Below, one piece after another: positions 46,901-61,900 of a stretch of DNA of 64,000 nucleotides; positions within the stretch are counted from its first letter, which is position 1; each line of letters opens with the position of its first letter. The stretch covers positions 1 to 64,000 of the forward strand of contig BDIU01000201.1 of assembly GCA_002118135.1 (NCBI GenBank). The letters run 5' to 3'. The notes below the pieces were generated by a model. That model worked only from the letters and a program-made list of their open reading frames with translations. It had not been told where the DNA came from and did no database searches. Origin of the DNA: Trebouxia sp. TZW2008. Taxonomy: Eukaryota > Chlorophyta > Trebouxiophyceae > Trebouxiales > Trebouxiaceae. A program made the translations under genes and the position numbers.

Positions 46901-49900
46901 CCAGGCCTACTCCAAGCCAATCATCTCAGGTGACTACAGTTTGTGGCAGTGCTGCATTCTTGTGTGCTGTCTGCCACGCACCATGCATGCAACTGCTGCC
47001 TTGCAAGCCCATCATCTCAGGTGGGTTAATTGTTTGCTATTTCATTCAGATCAGGCGCACTTGCCAGTATAGGCATGTGTCATAGATATCTAGCTTCACA
47101 ATCATGTTATACTGATGTCTAACGTACAACATCTTGCCCCAAGCTGGAGACAATGCCTCAGACCACAGCAGCCAGACACTGTTTGCCATGCATGTTCATA
47201 TGTCATTTCATACAGAGATTGTAAGTTCAGATGCTTTGGTGGTGCAGTCCACAAGTAAGCTGCAACCTTACAGCATGTTGTGGCAGCAAATCTGGCTAGT
47301 CGCAAGGTACTTCTTGCCCTGGAGTCATCCTTGCCTCTTTGACTGCTGCCAGCCAGTGTTGCTTTATTTACCCTTAACAAGTTTGGGGGTGGTTAGTCAG
47401 CCCCATCAGGTTATGAAACATCCAGGTTAGTAACCCTGGAGTCATTGGCCTGCACTGCAAAATGAGGCAAACCCACCTACAGGAGGTTATCAAACTCTGT
47501 CATTTGAGTAACTGAACCAGTCAACAACCTGGTGACTTGTCAAACTTGCCAACACTGCTGCAGGCGCTGTTGCCCGGCTCAAGAACAGGCAACTAACAGA
47601 GGCCTGGACAGGCTGGCTGGAGTTCTGTGAGCTGAGGCAATTCAAGAGGGATCAGTTGGCTGCAGCTGTAAACTTCTGGACGCACCGGGAGATGGCTGCT
47701 GCCTTCCATGAATTCAGGTGTGTCTCCTCAACAGACAAGCCAACATACACACATGGTCATGGCGGTCGGCGCATATATTTTATCTACACCAAGCTCAGGA
47801 ATGCCAAAAGCTGTCTTCCTCATGCCTGCTAGCACAGAGCTATTATCTGTCTTTCTATGACCCAACCCGAATGCTTGCAGATGTGCTCTGTTGCACAAAT
47901 TTTTGCGGTGCTTGTGGCGGCACAGGCTCCCTTGAAGTGCTCATGCATGCTTGACATCAAGTCAAGCATGCAGCCCCATGCCCAAGCTGCTGCCTGACAT
48001 TCTTCGATGGCAATTCTTGCTTTTATTCAGTCATGCCGTGCCGGCCATCATACGTGGGCATGCTTGCTGCACATCAAGATCTTTCAGACTGGCACTACCC
48101 CATTGCTCAGAGCAATTGCCCATGTGCCCTTTGCAAGTGCCTCATGCTGTGCATGCTATGCAGGATGAATGTGGTGGAGCAGCGTGCAGTGCGGCTGAGC
48201 CTGCTGCACTGGCAGCACGCCAACCTGTCCAAGGTGTTCCAGCGCTGGAAGGACTATAAGGCCCGCAGGGCGCAGCTGTTTGGCTCTTTGTTGGCCCTTG
48301 CCTGCAAGTGGGAGCAGCCCTTGCTGCAGGACGCTTGGGCTGCCTGGCGTGACTACACAGCTGAGAGCCAACGCATCAAGGTGTGATAGCAGAAGTACTA
48401 TGTTTCACTTGAGGTGCGACTCTTCACGCTCGAGGGCGATTGCGAATGCGTTCTGTGTCTGGGTGCCCTGCCCAAATAAGAGGGCTGAGATATGCCATTG
48501 TGAATGAGAATGTTGCAGTGATGATGCACAGGCTGGCATCAAATCACGCTGAGGCCGTACCTTTCTCTCAGCAAGTTCATTGGCTTTCTGGCAACCTTTG
48601 CTACAGGCTTCATTGCAAATTGTTATTAGATATACATCAGTTGTTTTCAATGTTGCAGAGGTGCATGAAGGCCATGCTGGGGGTGTGGACCAACATCACT
48701 CTCACCAGGGCCTTCAATGGCTGGGTGGAAGCTGCACAGGAGCTGAAGGACAAGCACGCCTTGCAAGCCAGAGCCGCAGCCTTCTGGAGCAGCAGGGAGC
48801 TTGCACAGGTGCAGCTTGCATACGCTTCATAAAATCTCTCGCTCAATGCATCAAGCTTCTGTTGTAGCCTGAATTGGATTGCCCACAGTCACCACTTCCT
48901 TTTCTGATCATCCCATGCACATCATATCAAGCGTCACCTGCCTTGCAAATTCCACATGAACCTGAATTGCTGGAGATATACACATGAATCCAAGCTGACC
49001 TTTGACTGTGACTTGGCTGATCCTTGCTGCTGTCATGCATACACACTTTCAGTGCAGCGATGGAACATGTCCTGCTGCTGAATCCGCTTGATCACTGTTG
49101 TCCGCTGAAATTTGTTGGTCTACTCTGTACAGACGCCAAACTGCACGTCTGACACCCTGATTTAGACATATCTGAGGCAAAGCGCATGGGAGCATGACAA
49201 ACACGCCTGTCGACTTGGTGTGGCAACTTGTGTGTAACATGGACTGCATGCGTAACACAAATGGCATGCCAACAATTGCATCCAAGCTGACTCAGTTCAG
49301 CTAACTATCATGTTGCAGTGCTGGCGACAATGGCAAGAGTCAGTTGATGAGCTCAAGACAACTCGTGTCGCGGTTTCCTTTTTGCGCAATATGACTGCAC
49401 AAAAAGCCTTCAATCAGTGGCTTCAGTGGGCCCAGCAGCAGCAGGAGTATGAAGACAAGCTGCAACTGGCTGTTCAGGTCAGGACATGGCAGTTTGAGTT
49501 CTATGTTGATGTGAGTGAGTCAGTCTGCTCAACCTTTTGAATCATTGCGGCATGACTGCATGTAAAGCCTTCAACCATTGGCTGCAGTGGGGTCAGCAGC
49601 AGCGGGAGTATGAAGACAAGCTGCAGCTGGCTGTTCAGGTCAGGACATGTGACAGTTTGAGTGATGTTGATGTTAGCAAGTCAATCTGCCCATCATCATG
49701 AATCTGTGCGGCATGACTGCACGTAAGGCCTTCAAGCAGTGGTCACAGTGGGGTCAGCAGCAGCAGGAATATGAAGACAAGCTGCAGTTGGCAGTGCAGA
49801 TTTGAATAATCTTTGTAATGTCATCAGTGCTGAAGAGATATGCTGTCGTCTTGTTGCATGGCAAACGTGGCATAGCCTGCAAGGGACCCACAGCAACTGT

Positions 49901-52900
49901 GTAAGCCAATTTGCCCGCAAGCTCTCTAAACATTGCGCACATGCATGACATATAAAGCAATATGACTGTTCAAGCTGAACCCAAAACCAGGGAGAGCAAA
50001 AATCTTTCAACTTCTCGTTCGTTCTGCTCAAGAGGCAGTTGTGCATTCCATTTGTTGTGCAGAACATGACATGGTGCTTGACTGGCAGTGCTTTTGGTTC
50101 TGTGAACATCTGACAGCATGTTCACATCTGTCGTTGCAATGCCTGGCTGGAGCATGCCATTAGTGCAGATGAAATAATGACCAGAGTGCAGGGCAGTGTA
50201 ATGCAGCTCATGCATAGAACCCTGATCTTGCAAGCCTTTTTCATTTTACTGTCTGCAGACATGGGGCTCAATCACAATTGCCAAGGCATTCAATGCCTGG
50301 CTAGAACACGCCATTGGTGCAGCCGAAACAAGGGTCAAAGTGCAGGGCAGTGTGATGCAGCTCATGCACAGCACTCTGTTCTCTGTCTTTCCGACAAGCC
50401 TGATAATTTTTACTGCTTGCGCAGAAATGGGGCTCGATCACAGTTGCCAAGGCATTCAATGCCTGGTTGGAGCATGCCATCAGTGCAGCCGAGACCAGGG
50501 CCAAAGTGCAGGGCAGTGTGATGCGGCTCATGCACAGCACCCTGTTCTCTGTTTTGACAACTGTCACTGCTTGTGCAGAAATGGGGCTCAATCACAGTTG
50601 CCAAGGCATTCAATGCCTGGCTGGAGCATGCCATCAGTGCAGCCGAGACAAGGGCCAAAGTGCAGGGCAGTGTGATGCGGCTCATGCACAGCACCCTGTT
50701 CTCTGCCTTTGCAGCCTGGCAGGAAGTGGCGGCCAATCAAGCCCAGGACAGAGCCAAGGTCCTCAGCTGCCTCTCAAGGATCAGCAATAGAGTAAGCCTT
50801 GCAAACATTAGCTGGTGCACTTTGCATGTATACATTGCTGTACACAGAAGACAGAGCAGGTGCATAGTATGTGGCACAGCTCAAGGCACCTTGCAAAGTT
50901 GACATAATGTACACAGCACTCTTCCGACATCTCTGATGTGAGTTTTGAGGGCTTGATCTTGTTGTAGGAATTCTGCTCTGCATCTTACTGGCCGGCATCC
51001 GCTGTTGGCATTCCAGACAACACAGCTCTGCATCATCTTGATGCCTGAGCGCGTTTGCCTGATTGCTTGTAATTGCATGCAGAGCCTGGCCCAGGCGTTC
51101 TATGGCTGGCAGGACAGCATCGCTCACCAGAGGGAGCTGCAGGACAAGCTGGCCCACTCCTTGCAGAAATGGCGTACAAGGGATCTGACCATTGCTTTCC
51201 AAGCCTTCCATGACAATGCTGTCAAGCAGCGCAAGGCGAAGGCAGTAAGTCCCTGCAATATATCTTTCAGATTTAGATTGTGAAAATCAACATCGGGAGG
51301 CCCGACACTTTGACATGATCACCTCCTGGAAAAGAATGTGTTGGGAGAAGCAACATGCAAAATTTCTGACGTCTTGAAGCACTCGAGCATATTGTGATTG
51401 ATCTCAAGATGTGGTCTCAAGCCTGGGTAACAGGAACTCAGCTTGTTCTGACATATTGTCATGATGCAAAGAGCACACTGCAAGAAGCATGCTTGCATGC
51501 CTGAGTGCTTGATTCAACCCACTGAAACACAACACCTGCTGTTGATTGACACCCTAAGCGGAGCTGACAGTATGATGGTGAGGAGAATGCTGTAAATTCA
51601 AGGCAGGCTTGTGAGCCTACTGCTGGTTTTGATCCACGTGGATCCATGCATGATAAAAGTCAAGCTGACCTCGGGATAATGGCAAGGAGAATTTTGTACA
51701 GCCAAGGCAGGTCTGTGAGCTTACTTGCTCGACTCAATTCACAAGCCGCAACATTTGCTGTCAAGAGCTGAGCTGACAGCACGAGGTTGATGGTGTAGCT
51801 GTCAATTGATACGCTATGCTAAGCTGACAGTATGAGAGTGATTGTGCAGGCTTTGAGGCATCTGGTGCAGCGCAGCCTGTCAGCAGCCTTCAACAGCTGG
51901 CGCCATGTTGCTCAAGAGATGCGCCAGCACGGCCACAACCTGGTGCTAGCTGTCACACGCTGGCAGCACTCCTATATGTCTGCTGCCTTCTGCACCTGGC
52001 TGGACTGGATTGAGGAGCGCTATGCCAAGTATGTACTTGCATCCCACCGAGCAATGTACACTGTATGCAAAGGGTCGACACCTACTTGTTTGGTGCAAGC
52101 TGAATGAGCTTGAATGGCAAACGTCACTTGCACCGTGGTTGTTTCTCAAGCAGATGAGTGAGTCTGATGATGTCAGCTATGTCTCTGCTTTTGGGTGCTG
52201 GAGAGGTGCAGTGAGTTGGTTGCATGAAACATCTTCACTCCTGGAACTGTTCTTCATGGACTGATCACAGCGTCATCTGTTGTGTGTTTTCTGCATCGTT
52301 CGGCATCGTGTCTTCGGTGCAGCCACTGCTTGTCACAGGAAGCGCACAGCTCAGCCAATGACATGCTATGTTTCAATGCCATCAGTTCTGCCCATATCGG
52401 ACACTGAAAGTCTTGAAAAATGTACTGCAGAAAGGAGCATTTGAAAGTGGCCATGGGGCAGTGGCAAAACAAGACTATCTCATCAGCATTCCATGGCTGG
52501 AGAGACCATGTTGTCACCAAATCTGCCCACTCGGCCAAGGTAAAGGGAGAAAGCCTGTCTGCATCAGTAACATGCTTGTGGTTTTTTTTACACATCACTC
52601 TTTGAAGCCTGTCTGAGCTTCTGTAATATGCTTGTGTTTCTTTGTACATTTGTCCAAGCATCTGTGACATGCTTGTATCTGTAGCACGTTTGGACATCAC
52701 TCATGGAAACCTGCTGAGCTTCTGTCTCAGGTGATGAGAAGCTTTCTATGAACAGCTGGCTGAGTAGTGTCCTGAGTTAGTCTGCAAATCCATCTGTGAA
52801 GTACTGGCATGTTGTTGGGAAAGCAACGGCTGTTCTGCAGTGCTTTGTTCTGTGACCTGACTTGGTCAAGTGTGTCTGTACTAGAACTGCAAACATCATC

Positions 52901-55900
52901 TTGACAAGCCTGTATGAAGCGCTGCATCAATAGCTATGATGCTTGTGACTTGTCCTTGCTATGCTGCAAGGCTTCAAGCAAAGGTATATCACACATCTCA
53001 GTTAAACTGAAGTCCAGCTGGTGGAGGCTGCAGGTGGAAAGTTGTCTACTCAAGCTGCTGAACAGGCAGCTATCCACTGCTTTCAATGCAATGTGGGATG
53101 CTGCTCAGAAATCAGCACGCAAGCGGCGAGCCCTCAGGTTCTGGACTCACAGGAGCCTGATTGCAGCCTTCAATGCTTTCAGGTGATGCTGCTCTCAGCT
53201 GCTAATTGCACTTGCATGTACTGTGCGTGGGATCCCTTGCTCCTGCACAAGTTGAGCAAGAAGCCAGTCCGCCTGCAGGATCTTGCACACTCTTCTCAAA
53301 CAGCCTGCTGGAAGGATGTTTTGCCTGCTACACATGGCGCATCAATCATTACATAGACTGTGCTGTTGTCTTCTTGGCTTATCACTTAAGAACCTGTGGC
53401 GAGAGGCAAAGCTTAGCATGCACCCTTCCCATGCGCCCTTTAAGCATCCCGGCACACTTGCTTGTGAAAGAATTCTTTGTACAGCAGGATGGCATAGCAG
53501 TCATACTGCCATCATCCCTTCTGATTGCTCAATGTCATGGCACCTTGATCCTCGTTGGCCTGACCTGATAATAGCTTGATTGGAACATGCAGAGACTATG
53601 CTGGCAACCGTGTGCGGAAGCAGAGAGCCTTGGCGTTTTGGACGCAGCAGTCCCTAGTGGCAGCATTCAATGCCTTCAGGTGACTCACATCACTTGTGTA
53701 TCGACTCTCTGTTATGCAATTCTCTGGTCCATACAGCAATCAGATGCTTTAAGCAAACATCAGGAGCATACCCCTTGTGGCTTGTCAAGCGCACTATTAC
53801 AATGGAACACAAAATTGGAACACAAAAGAGGGAACATGCGCCATTGTATTTGATCCAGCCTGCTGTTGATGATGATTTGGCCTTGCACAGTGATCTCCTT
53901 CTGCGCCCCTCCTTTCCTCCATTCATTTTCCTCTGTGTGCAGCCACAAAATCCAGCAGACTTGACAGAGGGTCTGGCTTTCCTGCAGGGACAATGCTGGG
54001 ACTCAGCAGCGTAAGCGGCAGGCATTAGCATTCTGGGGAGGCAGAACCCTGGCACAAGCCTTCACAGCTTGGGTAGACTTTGCTGGCAGTAAAGCCATCG
54101 CAGCTGACAATGCCGTCAGGGCTGTGGGCTTTTGGCAGAACAGGGCAGTGGCTGAAGCCCTGGCTGCTTGGAAGGCCTTCACCACCGATAGGCAGCAGCT
54201 CAGGGAGAAGTTGCATACTGCTGCGTCGTTTTGGATGCAGTGCAGCTTGCGCTCTGCTTTTGATGGCTGGCTTGATGGCGCAGCATACATGCAGGAGAAG
54301 AAGCTCGCTATGCGCAAGGCAGTGGCCTCTTTCAGCAACAGGCAAGGCTGCTGTCGTTGTTTCATGCAGTCATCGTGTTTGTGCCTCTCACCTCTCAGCC
54401 TGACATGCACCCTTTGCCTAGGAATGCTTTGCTGGATAATGTCAGCTGGACACTGTTCGTAGTTGTGCCTGTGTTGAATATCGCGACAAGCCTGAGCCTC
54501 GCATCCTTTGTTGTTGCAGGAGCTTGCGACTGAGCTTCACAGCTTGGCAGCATGCCATAGGCCATCAGCAAGAGAAGCACTTGAAGCTGGCCAAGGCTGC
54601 AGCTTTCTTCCAGAATGCATGTCTGGCATCTGCTTGGAATGCCTGGCAGCAGGCGATGGCAGACAAGCAGGTGCTGCAGGACAAGCTGGCAAAGGCTGTG
54701 GGCTACTTCCAGCATGCCTCTCTGGCAGCTGCCTGGCGGGCGTGGGTGGCCGGCATTGAGGTCAAGCGAAGCCGTCAAGACAAGATCGCTCAGGCCGTCG
54801 CCTACTTCCAGCAAGGGACGCTGGTAGCGGCTTGGAATGCGTGGCGCGCTGCAGCTTACGACAAGCGACTCCAGACGGACAAGCTTATCAAGGCCGTCAG
54901 CCACTTCCAGAACATGACGACCGCTGCAGCCTTCAACGCCTGGCACGACGGTGCTGCGGAGCAGCAAGCGCACCGGCATAGGTTGCTGAAGGCAATGGCC
55001 TTCTTCCAGCAGAGCGCCACTGCCTCAGCATGGAATGCTTGGCGGCAGTTTGTTGTGCGTGTGAAGGAAGATAGGCAGAAGGTGCTGTACAGCCTGCAGG
55101 GCATCATGCACCGAGAGTTGGCGGGCAGCTGGCAGGCATGGTTCACTTTTGTGTCGCACAGACAGATGAAGCGCCAGGTATGCATTGCATGATCATTGCG
55201 TCGATTGCGTGGGTTGAAATTGATACTATGATTTCATTGATAACATTCAATTGTTGCAAGCTTGCATGCCAGCGCTGAGTATATGACAATGTTGGTACAG
55301 AAGAGCTACATCAGATTTGGCAGTAAATGGATTGAATTGCCCTTGCTCATGGTTGCTGCACAGGCATGTTAAGGGAGCTATGACTAGAGTGACACGCAGC
55401 ATAGGCAGCCAACAAGCTCAGCTGTTCCTGAGGCACAATGCAATGAGGCCCATGCTTTTTGCTGACATGCATGCATCTGTTGTATCTTCTGCATCCAGCT
55501 CTGTTAAACTGTGGTGCATGCTTTGATATACAGCACTCGTACATTTGATCTGCAGGCTGCAGAGCACAGACGAACTGTGCTCCTGAACAATGGTTGGACA
55601 GCCTTGAGGCAAGCAGCACAGCTGAAGCAGATAGGCCAGCGTATTCTTGCCAACTTTGTGGGCCGCCGCATGAGGGCTGCATGGAATGCATGGATTGACA
55701 TGCTTCAGGTAAGCTGTAGCACCACGTGTCTCAAGATTGCAAAAGGTGCAATGGCCAAAAGCAGATGGCAGAAATGCTCCTCTATACAAAGCAGCAAGCT
55801 TCTGCAGCATAGCCTCGCGTGCATTTGGCTTTGAAGGCCTGCATTCATTCATGCAGTCCATTCATTCAGAACACATGCTGAATAGGCTCAGCAGGCCCAG

Positions 55901-58900
55901 CTAGGTGCAAACTGGAGCAATCAATTATCTCCAACCGGTATGGTTCTATGCTAATGTAAACCATCTATAATGAACATGGAGGTCAGAAAGGCTGCCATGT
56001 GGTGATTACAAAGCTGCTTTGAAGGCATTGACTCAGCATGTATGCATCTGCAGTTTGTGCAACAATAGCAGTGATGATAAGCAGCCTGCAGCAGGGCCTG
56101 ACAAACCCTATTTGACTTGCTGGCTGAGCCAGCATCTTGTTCAGCCGCCATACTCAGCTTCCTGGCCTTGTTGTACGCTGGCCATGCTGCCTTTAGCTAC
56201 ATCGCATGATGCAAGACAGATGATCAATCTTTCTATCCCAGCCAGAATGCTTGTTTGCTCCCTCACTTTGTGTGTTGTTATGACTCATGCTGTTGCAATC
56301 CATTGATCGATTGACTCATTTGTTCATTGGCTCATTGGTTTGAATGATTGATGGCATCCTGCAGGAGCATCAGGCGCAAGCAAGCCATGCTGGCAGCATG
56401 CAGCTGCGCATCGTAGCCCGGCTGCAGAACCAGGCAGTGGCCACCGCTTGGGCCTCCTGGCTGCAGCTGCACCACCGCCACAGGGCATGTCGTGCCATTG
56501 CCCTCAGAATCAAAAACAGAGGCATGGCAACAGCCTTCAATGCCTGGCAGGACCGTAGTGCACGCTTGAGCAGGGCTCGTCAACTGTGCAAGCGGGTGCT
56601 GGGTGGAGCATTGCGGCGATGCTTTGGAGCCTGGGAGTAAGTAGCTGCTGTGAACCCTGCAGAAGTGCATATATATGTAGCATGATTACTTGACACTGTA
56701 GGCTTGAGCAAGCAAATGGACGCTGGCAGGAAGTGTCTAGCATCCCTGCAAACGCTCTTGTTGCATGCTTTTGCCTATCAGTACTGTAAAATGCATGTCT
56801 TAGTATGTGTCAGCAACTGCTGCTTGTGAGTTTTTGAGTTGAGAGAGAGAAAGGTGTATGAGCAGCTTGCCACTTTCTGCTGGGCAACACGTTGCAGCAT
56901 CATTCACACAGTGATTAATGTCACATTAGTTGAGCACACATGACGATATACGCAACTTCTTGTGAACACTGTACAGCAGTACAAGGATCAAGATGCTGCA
57001 AAACAACAGCTGATACTGGCATCCTAATGTGCTTGGCTTGGCAGGGACTATGTGGACGAGGAGCGCTGTGAGAGGCAGGTGGCTGCAGTCATGCAGAAGA
57101 CCCTGGAGCAAGATGGCTCCCATGGACGCAAGTTCTTCTATGCAATCAGCAGGTCTGTCTTTCACTGCGCTGCATACTTCTGCTTGTGTTATTTGGCATG
57201 TCCCTGCACTTTTTACATTGGGACTGCATGCAAGTGTGTTGCTGTCACCAGCAGACTTGCAAGCAGACGACAATCAACGCTGAACATGCTTGTGATGTCT
57301 AGCTGAATATGTTTTCCAAATAATTCGATTTGATATTCATCCAGATATATTATGGTTCTTAGAAGTGTAGGTCCAAGAATTGTGGCAACGACTGTACATG
57401 CTCTGACAGGTGGAAGGCAAGCTGGCAGCTGGCCGATGCATTTGAGACCTGGAGATATGCTGCAGCTGAGCGCCAGGAGATGCGCCTCAAGACTGCAAAC
57501 GCCTTCCAGTACCTGTACTTGTCTTTGGGTCAGAGAGCCATCAGAGGCTGGCAAGAAGGAGTCGTCTATCAACAGAAGGTCAGTTGCAACTACAGTATGC
57601 ATTTTAACCATGTTGTCAAGCGAATCAAAACAAATGCAACAGTAAAGAATTGACGAAGGACACATGCAGCTGATTTGTAGCACCTTGATTGACTTTCTGA
57701 AACGCTTCCCATTGACTGCTGTCACTTTGAACCACATGCACAAGGGCTTTGATTGTTGTACACAGGCACTAGATGCAGCTAGGCGCTGCCAGTTGCACTC
57801 TTCTGTCAGACCAGCAGGCGTCCAGTGCATGAGATCGCACGTATCCTTCAAGCCCGTGATTTGTGCACATTGCATCAAAGAAACCCAGTGTCTTTCCAGA
57901 ACGACCAATCGTGCACAGTTTGGCCACAGATTCTGCTTTGCATCTGAGCTGATGACGTCTGTGCATTGCAAAAGCTGCCAGATCTTCAGCTGATTTTCCT
58001 TGCTTTGGCTTTCTGCTTTGAGCTGGCACAGACTAAATACGACTCACGTAGCTGACATATGGAGGTGCAATTGCAGCTGCGCAAGGCCACAGCACTGTGG
58101 CATGGCAACACCTTTGGGCACTGCTTTGCTGCCTGGAAGGCCTTTGTGCTCAGCAAGAAAGACAAGACTGCCCGCACCAGCAAGGTACATCTGCAGCCAA
58201 TGCTGCAGCATCTTGCCTGTTCACCAAGCTTGCTGCATCAGACAACACATCTCATGACAAAAGTGATGCTCCAATCTGCATGTCACTGAACATGAAATCT
58301 TCACCATTCTGTGACCTGCAAACGTTGGACTGTCTCAGCATGCACCTGTCCTATGATCATTCACAAGAGCTCATACAAACCCTGTGATTGCCTCGTGTTC
58401 TAATCCTCAACCATGAGTTACTGCAGGCTTTGATGCGGTTGTCAGGCAAAACCATTGTGTCCATCTTTGCTGCGTGGGCATCAGCAATGCAGCAGGGTCT
58501 CTGCAAGCGGCTGTGCATTGCGTCAGGCAGAACTTGACACAACCCTTGCACTTGACCCACGTTCTTATAATCGCTGCAGGCCCTGATGTGGTGGTCAGGC
58601 AAAACCACTGAGTCCATCTTCGCTGCATGGAAATCGGCAGTGCAGCAGGGTCACCGCAAGCGGCTGTGCAAGGCGCGAGCTGTGTTCAGCTACGCCAATC
58701 TGCTGCAGCGCAAGGCCTTCCACAGCTGGCTGGACGGCATTGCCTATAGGCATGCTAGGCAGGAGAGAATGGCTTTGGCGTTTGAGGACATGGCTGGCCG
58801 CCGCCTGTGCCTGGCTTTTGATGCTTGGTAACAGCGCTACTTAGCTTGAAAACTTGTGCTTCAAGGTTATGTTGCATCTGTTGCATGCGCATGCACCCAA

Positions 58901-61900
58901 AGCATTGCCTACAGGCATGCTATGCAGGGGAGAACAGCTGTGGCATTTGAGGACATGGCTGGCTGCCGCCTATGCCTGGCCTGTGATGCCTGGTAACAGC
59001 CTCCTCTAGTTTGTGCCTGTGCATGTGTCTATGCGCATGACCATGAGGCGTTGAGGTCAATATGCATATTTTGCATGTGAATGTAACTTGAGGCTGGGGA
59101 TGCATGGCTGTGCTTGGTCCTTGATGCTTGGTAACGGCACAGACGGGGCTACAAAGTTGTGCTCTGATTTTTTTTTGCATCTGCTGTATGCATGCCTGTT
59201 GCATGAGCATGTGATCACAGCATTGCCCATAGGCATGCTAGGCAGGACAGATTAGCTGTGGCGTTTGAGGACATGGCTGGCCGGCGCCTGTGCTTGGCCT
59301 TTGATGCTTGGTAACAGCGCTACTTAGCTTGCAAACTTGTGCATTGAGATTACGTTGCATCTGATGCATGTGCATGTGCCTACGGCATCACCAAATGGCA
59401 TGCTAGGCAGAAGAGAATGGCTCTGGCATTCGAGGACATGGCAGGCCGCCGCCTATGCCTGGCTTTTGATGCTTGGTAAGGATGCAATCTGAGATGATCA
59501 TCTGCTGTTTTGAGATAGTTTATTGTAAGTCTGCTGCTGTTGCAAAGATATTTGTGTTTTGCAAATGTGGCTAGCGTAAATTATGCCTGGCATTTGATGC
59601 CTACCTGAAGAAAGAAGAATGAAAATTATCTGGTGGACAGACAGAGGAAACTTGCAAGAGGTCTGCCATGCTGTATGGGCTGAGGCAGATGCAAGTGGCT
59701 CTGTTTTTAAACACTGCAAATATTTCAATGTCTTGACCTCCGCATGCACTAACTTCTGATTTTTCACATCATCATGCATCAAATGTGCTCTTGATGCTTG
59801 GGTGCTTGCTTCCAAAGGCTACCTTTCCTCTGCCTGTCTGTTTTCCTCATTTTGGTTTGACCATTCAAGCATTCAAATGCTGCTGGCAGGTGGGAGACCA
59901 CCATGCTGTTGGGCAATCTGCGCCGTGCCGTGCAAGTCCTGCAAGGCCAGAACGCCAACTCCCGCCTGCGCCAAAAGCTGCTGGCTTGGCGGGAATGGGC
60001 CAGCAGGCGGCGCCAAATTGCCAGGGGAGTGGCTGCCCGCCTTCAAGGCCGCTACCGAGGAGGAGTTTGGCAGGCCTGGCGGGAGTTTGTGCAGTATGCC
60101 AAACTGTCCAGGAGTAAAGGCATGGCTGCTATAGGCCACTTCACTGCAAAGACCTCCAAACAGGTAGCTAGCATGACCTTTTGCGCTTGTGTGATCAAAT
60201 TGGTTATTTTGCACATCACCGTATGATACAAACAAAATGAAACGGCCAAATGTCAGGTGAAAGCACGCAAAGCATTGTGCAGCAGCTGTGCATTACTTGC
60301 CGTCACTGTTGCTACTTGCCAATCATGATGAAGATAGTTCATTTTTGCTTTCTATAATACTCTGCCTGGTACAAGCCATTTCTGCAGCCACTCTTTCCTC
60401 CTCTATCAAATAGCTGTAGTAATGATAAGCTGGCAACCGAGGCTGTGAGCAGCCCTTGATCTGTTGAGTGTGCTGAACCTTCTTGTGTGCCAACAGGTCT
60501 TCCAAGCATGGCGTGCAACCAGCCACCGCAGGGCTTCTCATAGAACAGCCCTGCAGCAGGCCCTAGCCAAGCTGACCAACACAACCCTGCTGCGCTCCTT
60601 CAACGCCTGGAGGGACACCAGCAGCCGCCGCAGTCACAACAGAACAGCCCTAGCAACCGCCCTCAGCCGCCTGACTAATCAAACCCTGTTTGGCGCCTTC
60701 ACCAGCTGGCGGGATTACGCCATGCAGAGGGTTGGTCACAAGGCCAAGGTGGTTACTTCACTGCAGCGGCTGACCAACAGGACGCTGTTTGCTGCTTTTG
60801 CCACATGGCATGAGTGGGCGAGTCATAAGGGCGAGTTGAAGAAGAAGCTGCAGGGAGCTGTGGGGAAGCTGTGGCATGGACAGCTGTCTGCTGCCTGGCA
60901 GGCGTGGCTGGACTATGTCCACCACAGTGTAGATGTCAAGGCACGCTTGCAGGTAGACATGGCCTGCTTTGTGCTGACTGTCATGCACAGCATAGTAGTC
61001 ACAAGCTCTACACAAAACCATAGTACATGTGCTCAAGGTGTGGGGCATTGCCTCGCCAGGCTTGCTTGTTCATGGCAGCATGTACAGCATATGCCTGTCA
61101 TGTTGCCTGTTTGCTTGGGCTTCAATGACTCTCCTACATTTGACGTGCTTGGTGGACCGCCAGAATGTAGAGCATACAGTATGCCCATTAAGCAGCTTCG
61201 GTGCTTGTGGTGGTAAATGATGATGAGAAAGTATTGTAGGGCTATAGGAAGACATCAAAAGAAACCCAGTTTATCTGCATTTGCTGACGTTGAGCACAAG
61301 CAGCACATGTTGTGAGCGACATGCAGTGCACCAAAGCATTGTTGTAGGAGCCATGTGTGTTGCACCAAAGTACGACATGCATCATGCATGTCCAGCAATC
61401 TTTAGCATTGGCATTGTTGAGTAGTAGCTCCCCTGCATGCCACAAAAGCTGCACAGCACTGTATATGGCTTTGCCAGCTGCAATCCTTACAGGCAAGCAT
61501 GACTGCATTTTTCGCCCACAAGTGTGCATAACATGGTCTTCTGATCATGAGCTCAGCTGTCATGTCAATTTGATGCAGACAGCAATGCGGCGGTTAGTCA
61601 GCAGCCAGCTGGCAGCAGCCTGGAGCAGCTGGCAGCAGGCAGTGCAGCATTCAAACGACAAGCGCAGCAAAGCACAGCGTGCCATGTCGTACCTAGCCAA
61701 CACTTCACTAAGGCATGCCTTCAATGCCTGGAGAGACCATCAGCAGCTTAGTCAAGAGAAGCAGGCCAGGATCAGTAAGGCCTTGAGCTATCTGACTCAA
61801 GGCACTCTCAGGAGAGGCTTTGACAGCTGGCGAGCTGAGTGCGGGAGAGCTGTTGAGAAGCGCGAACTGGTGCGGCGAGCAGCCAACTGGATGCTGCGCT

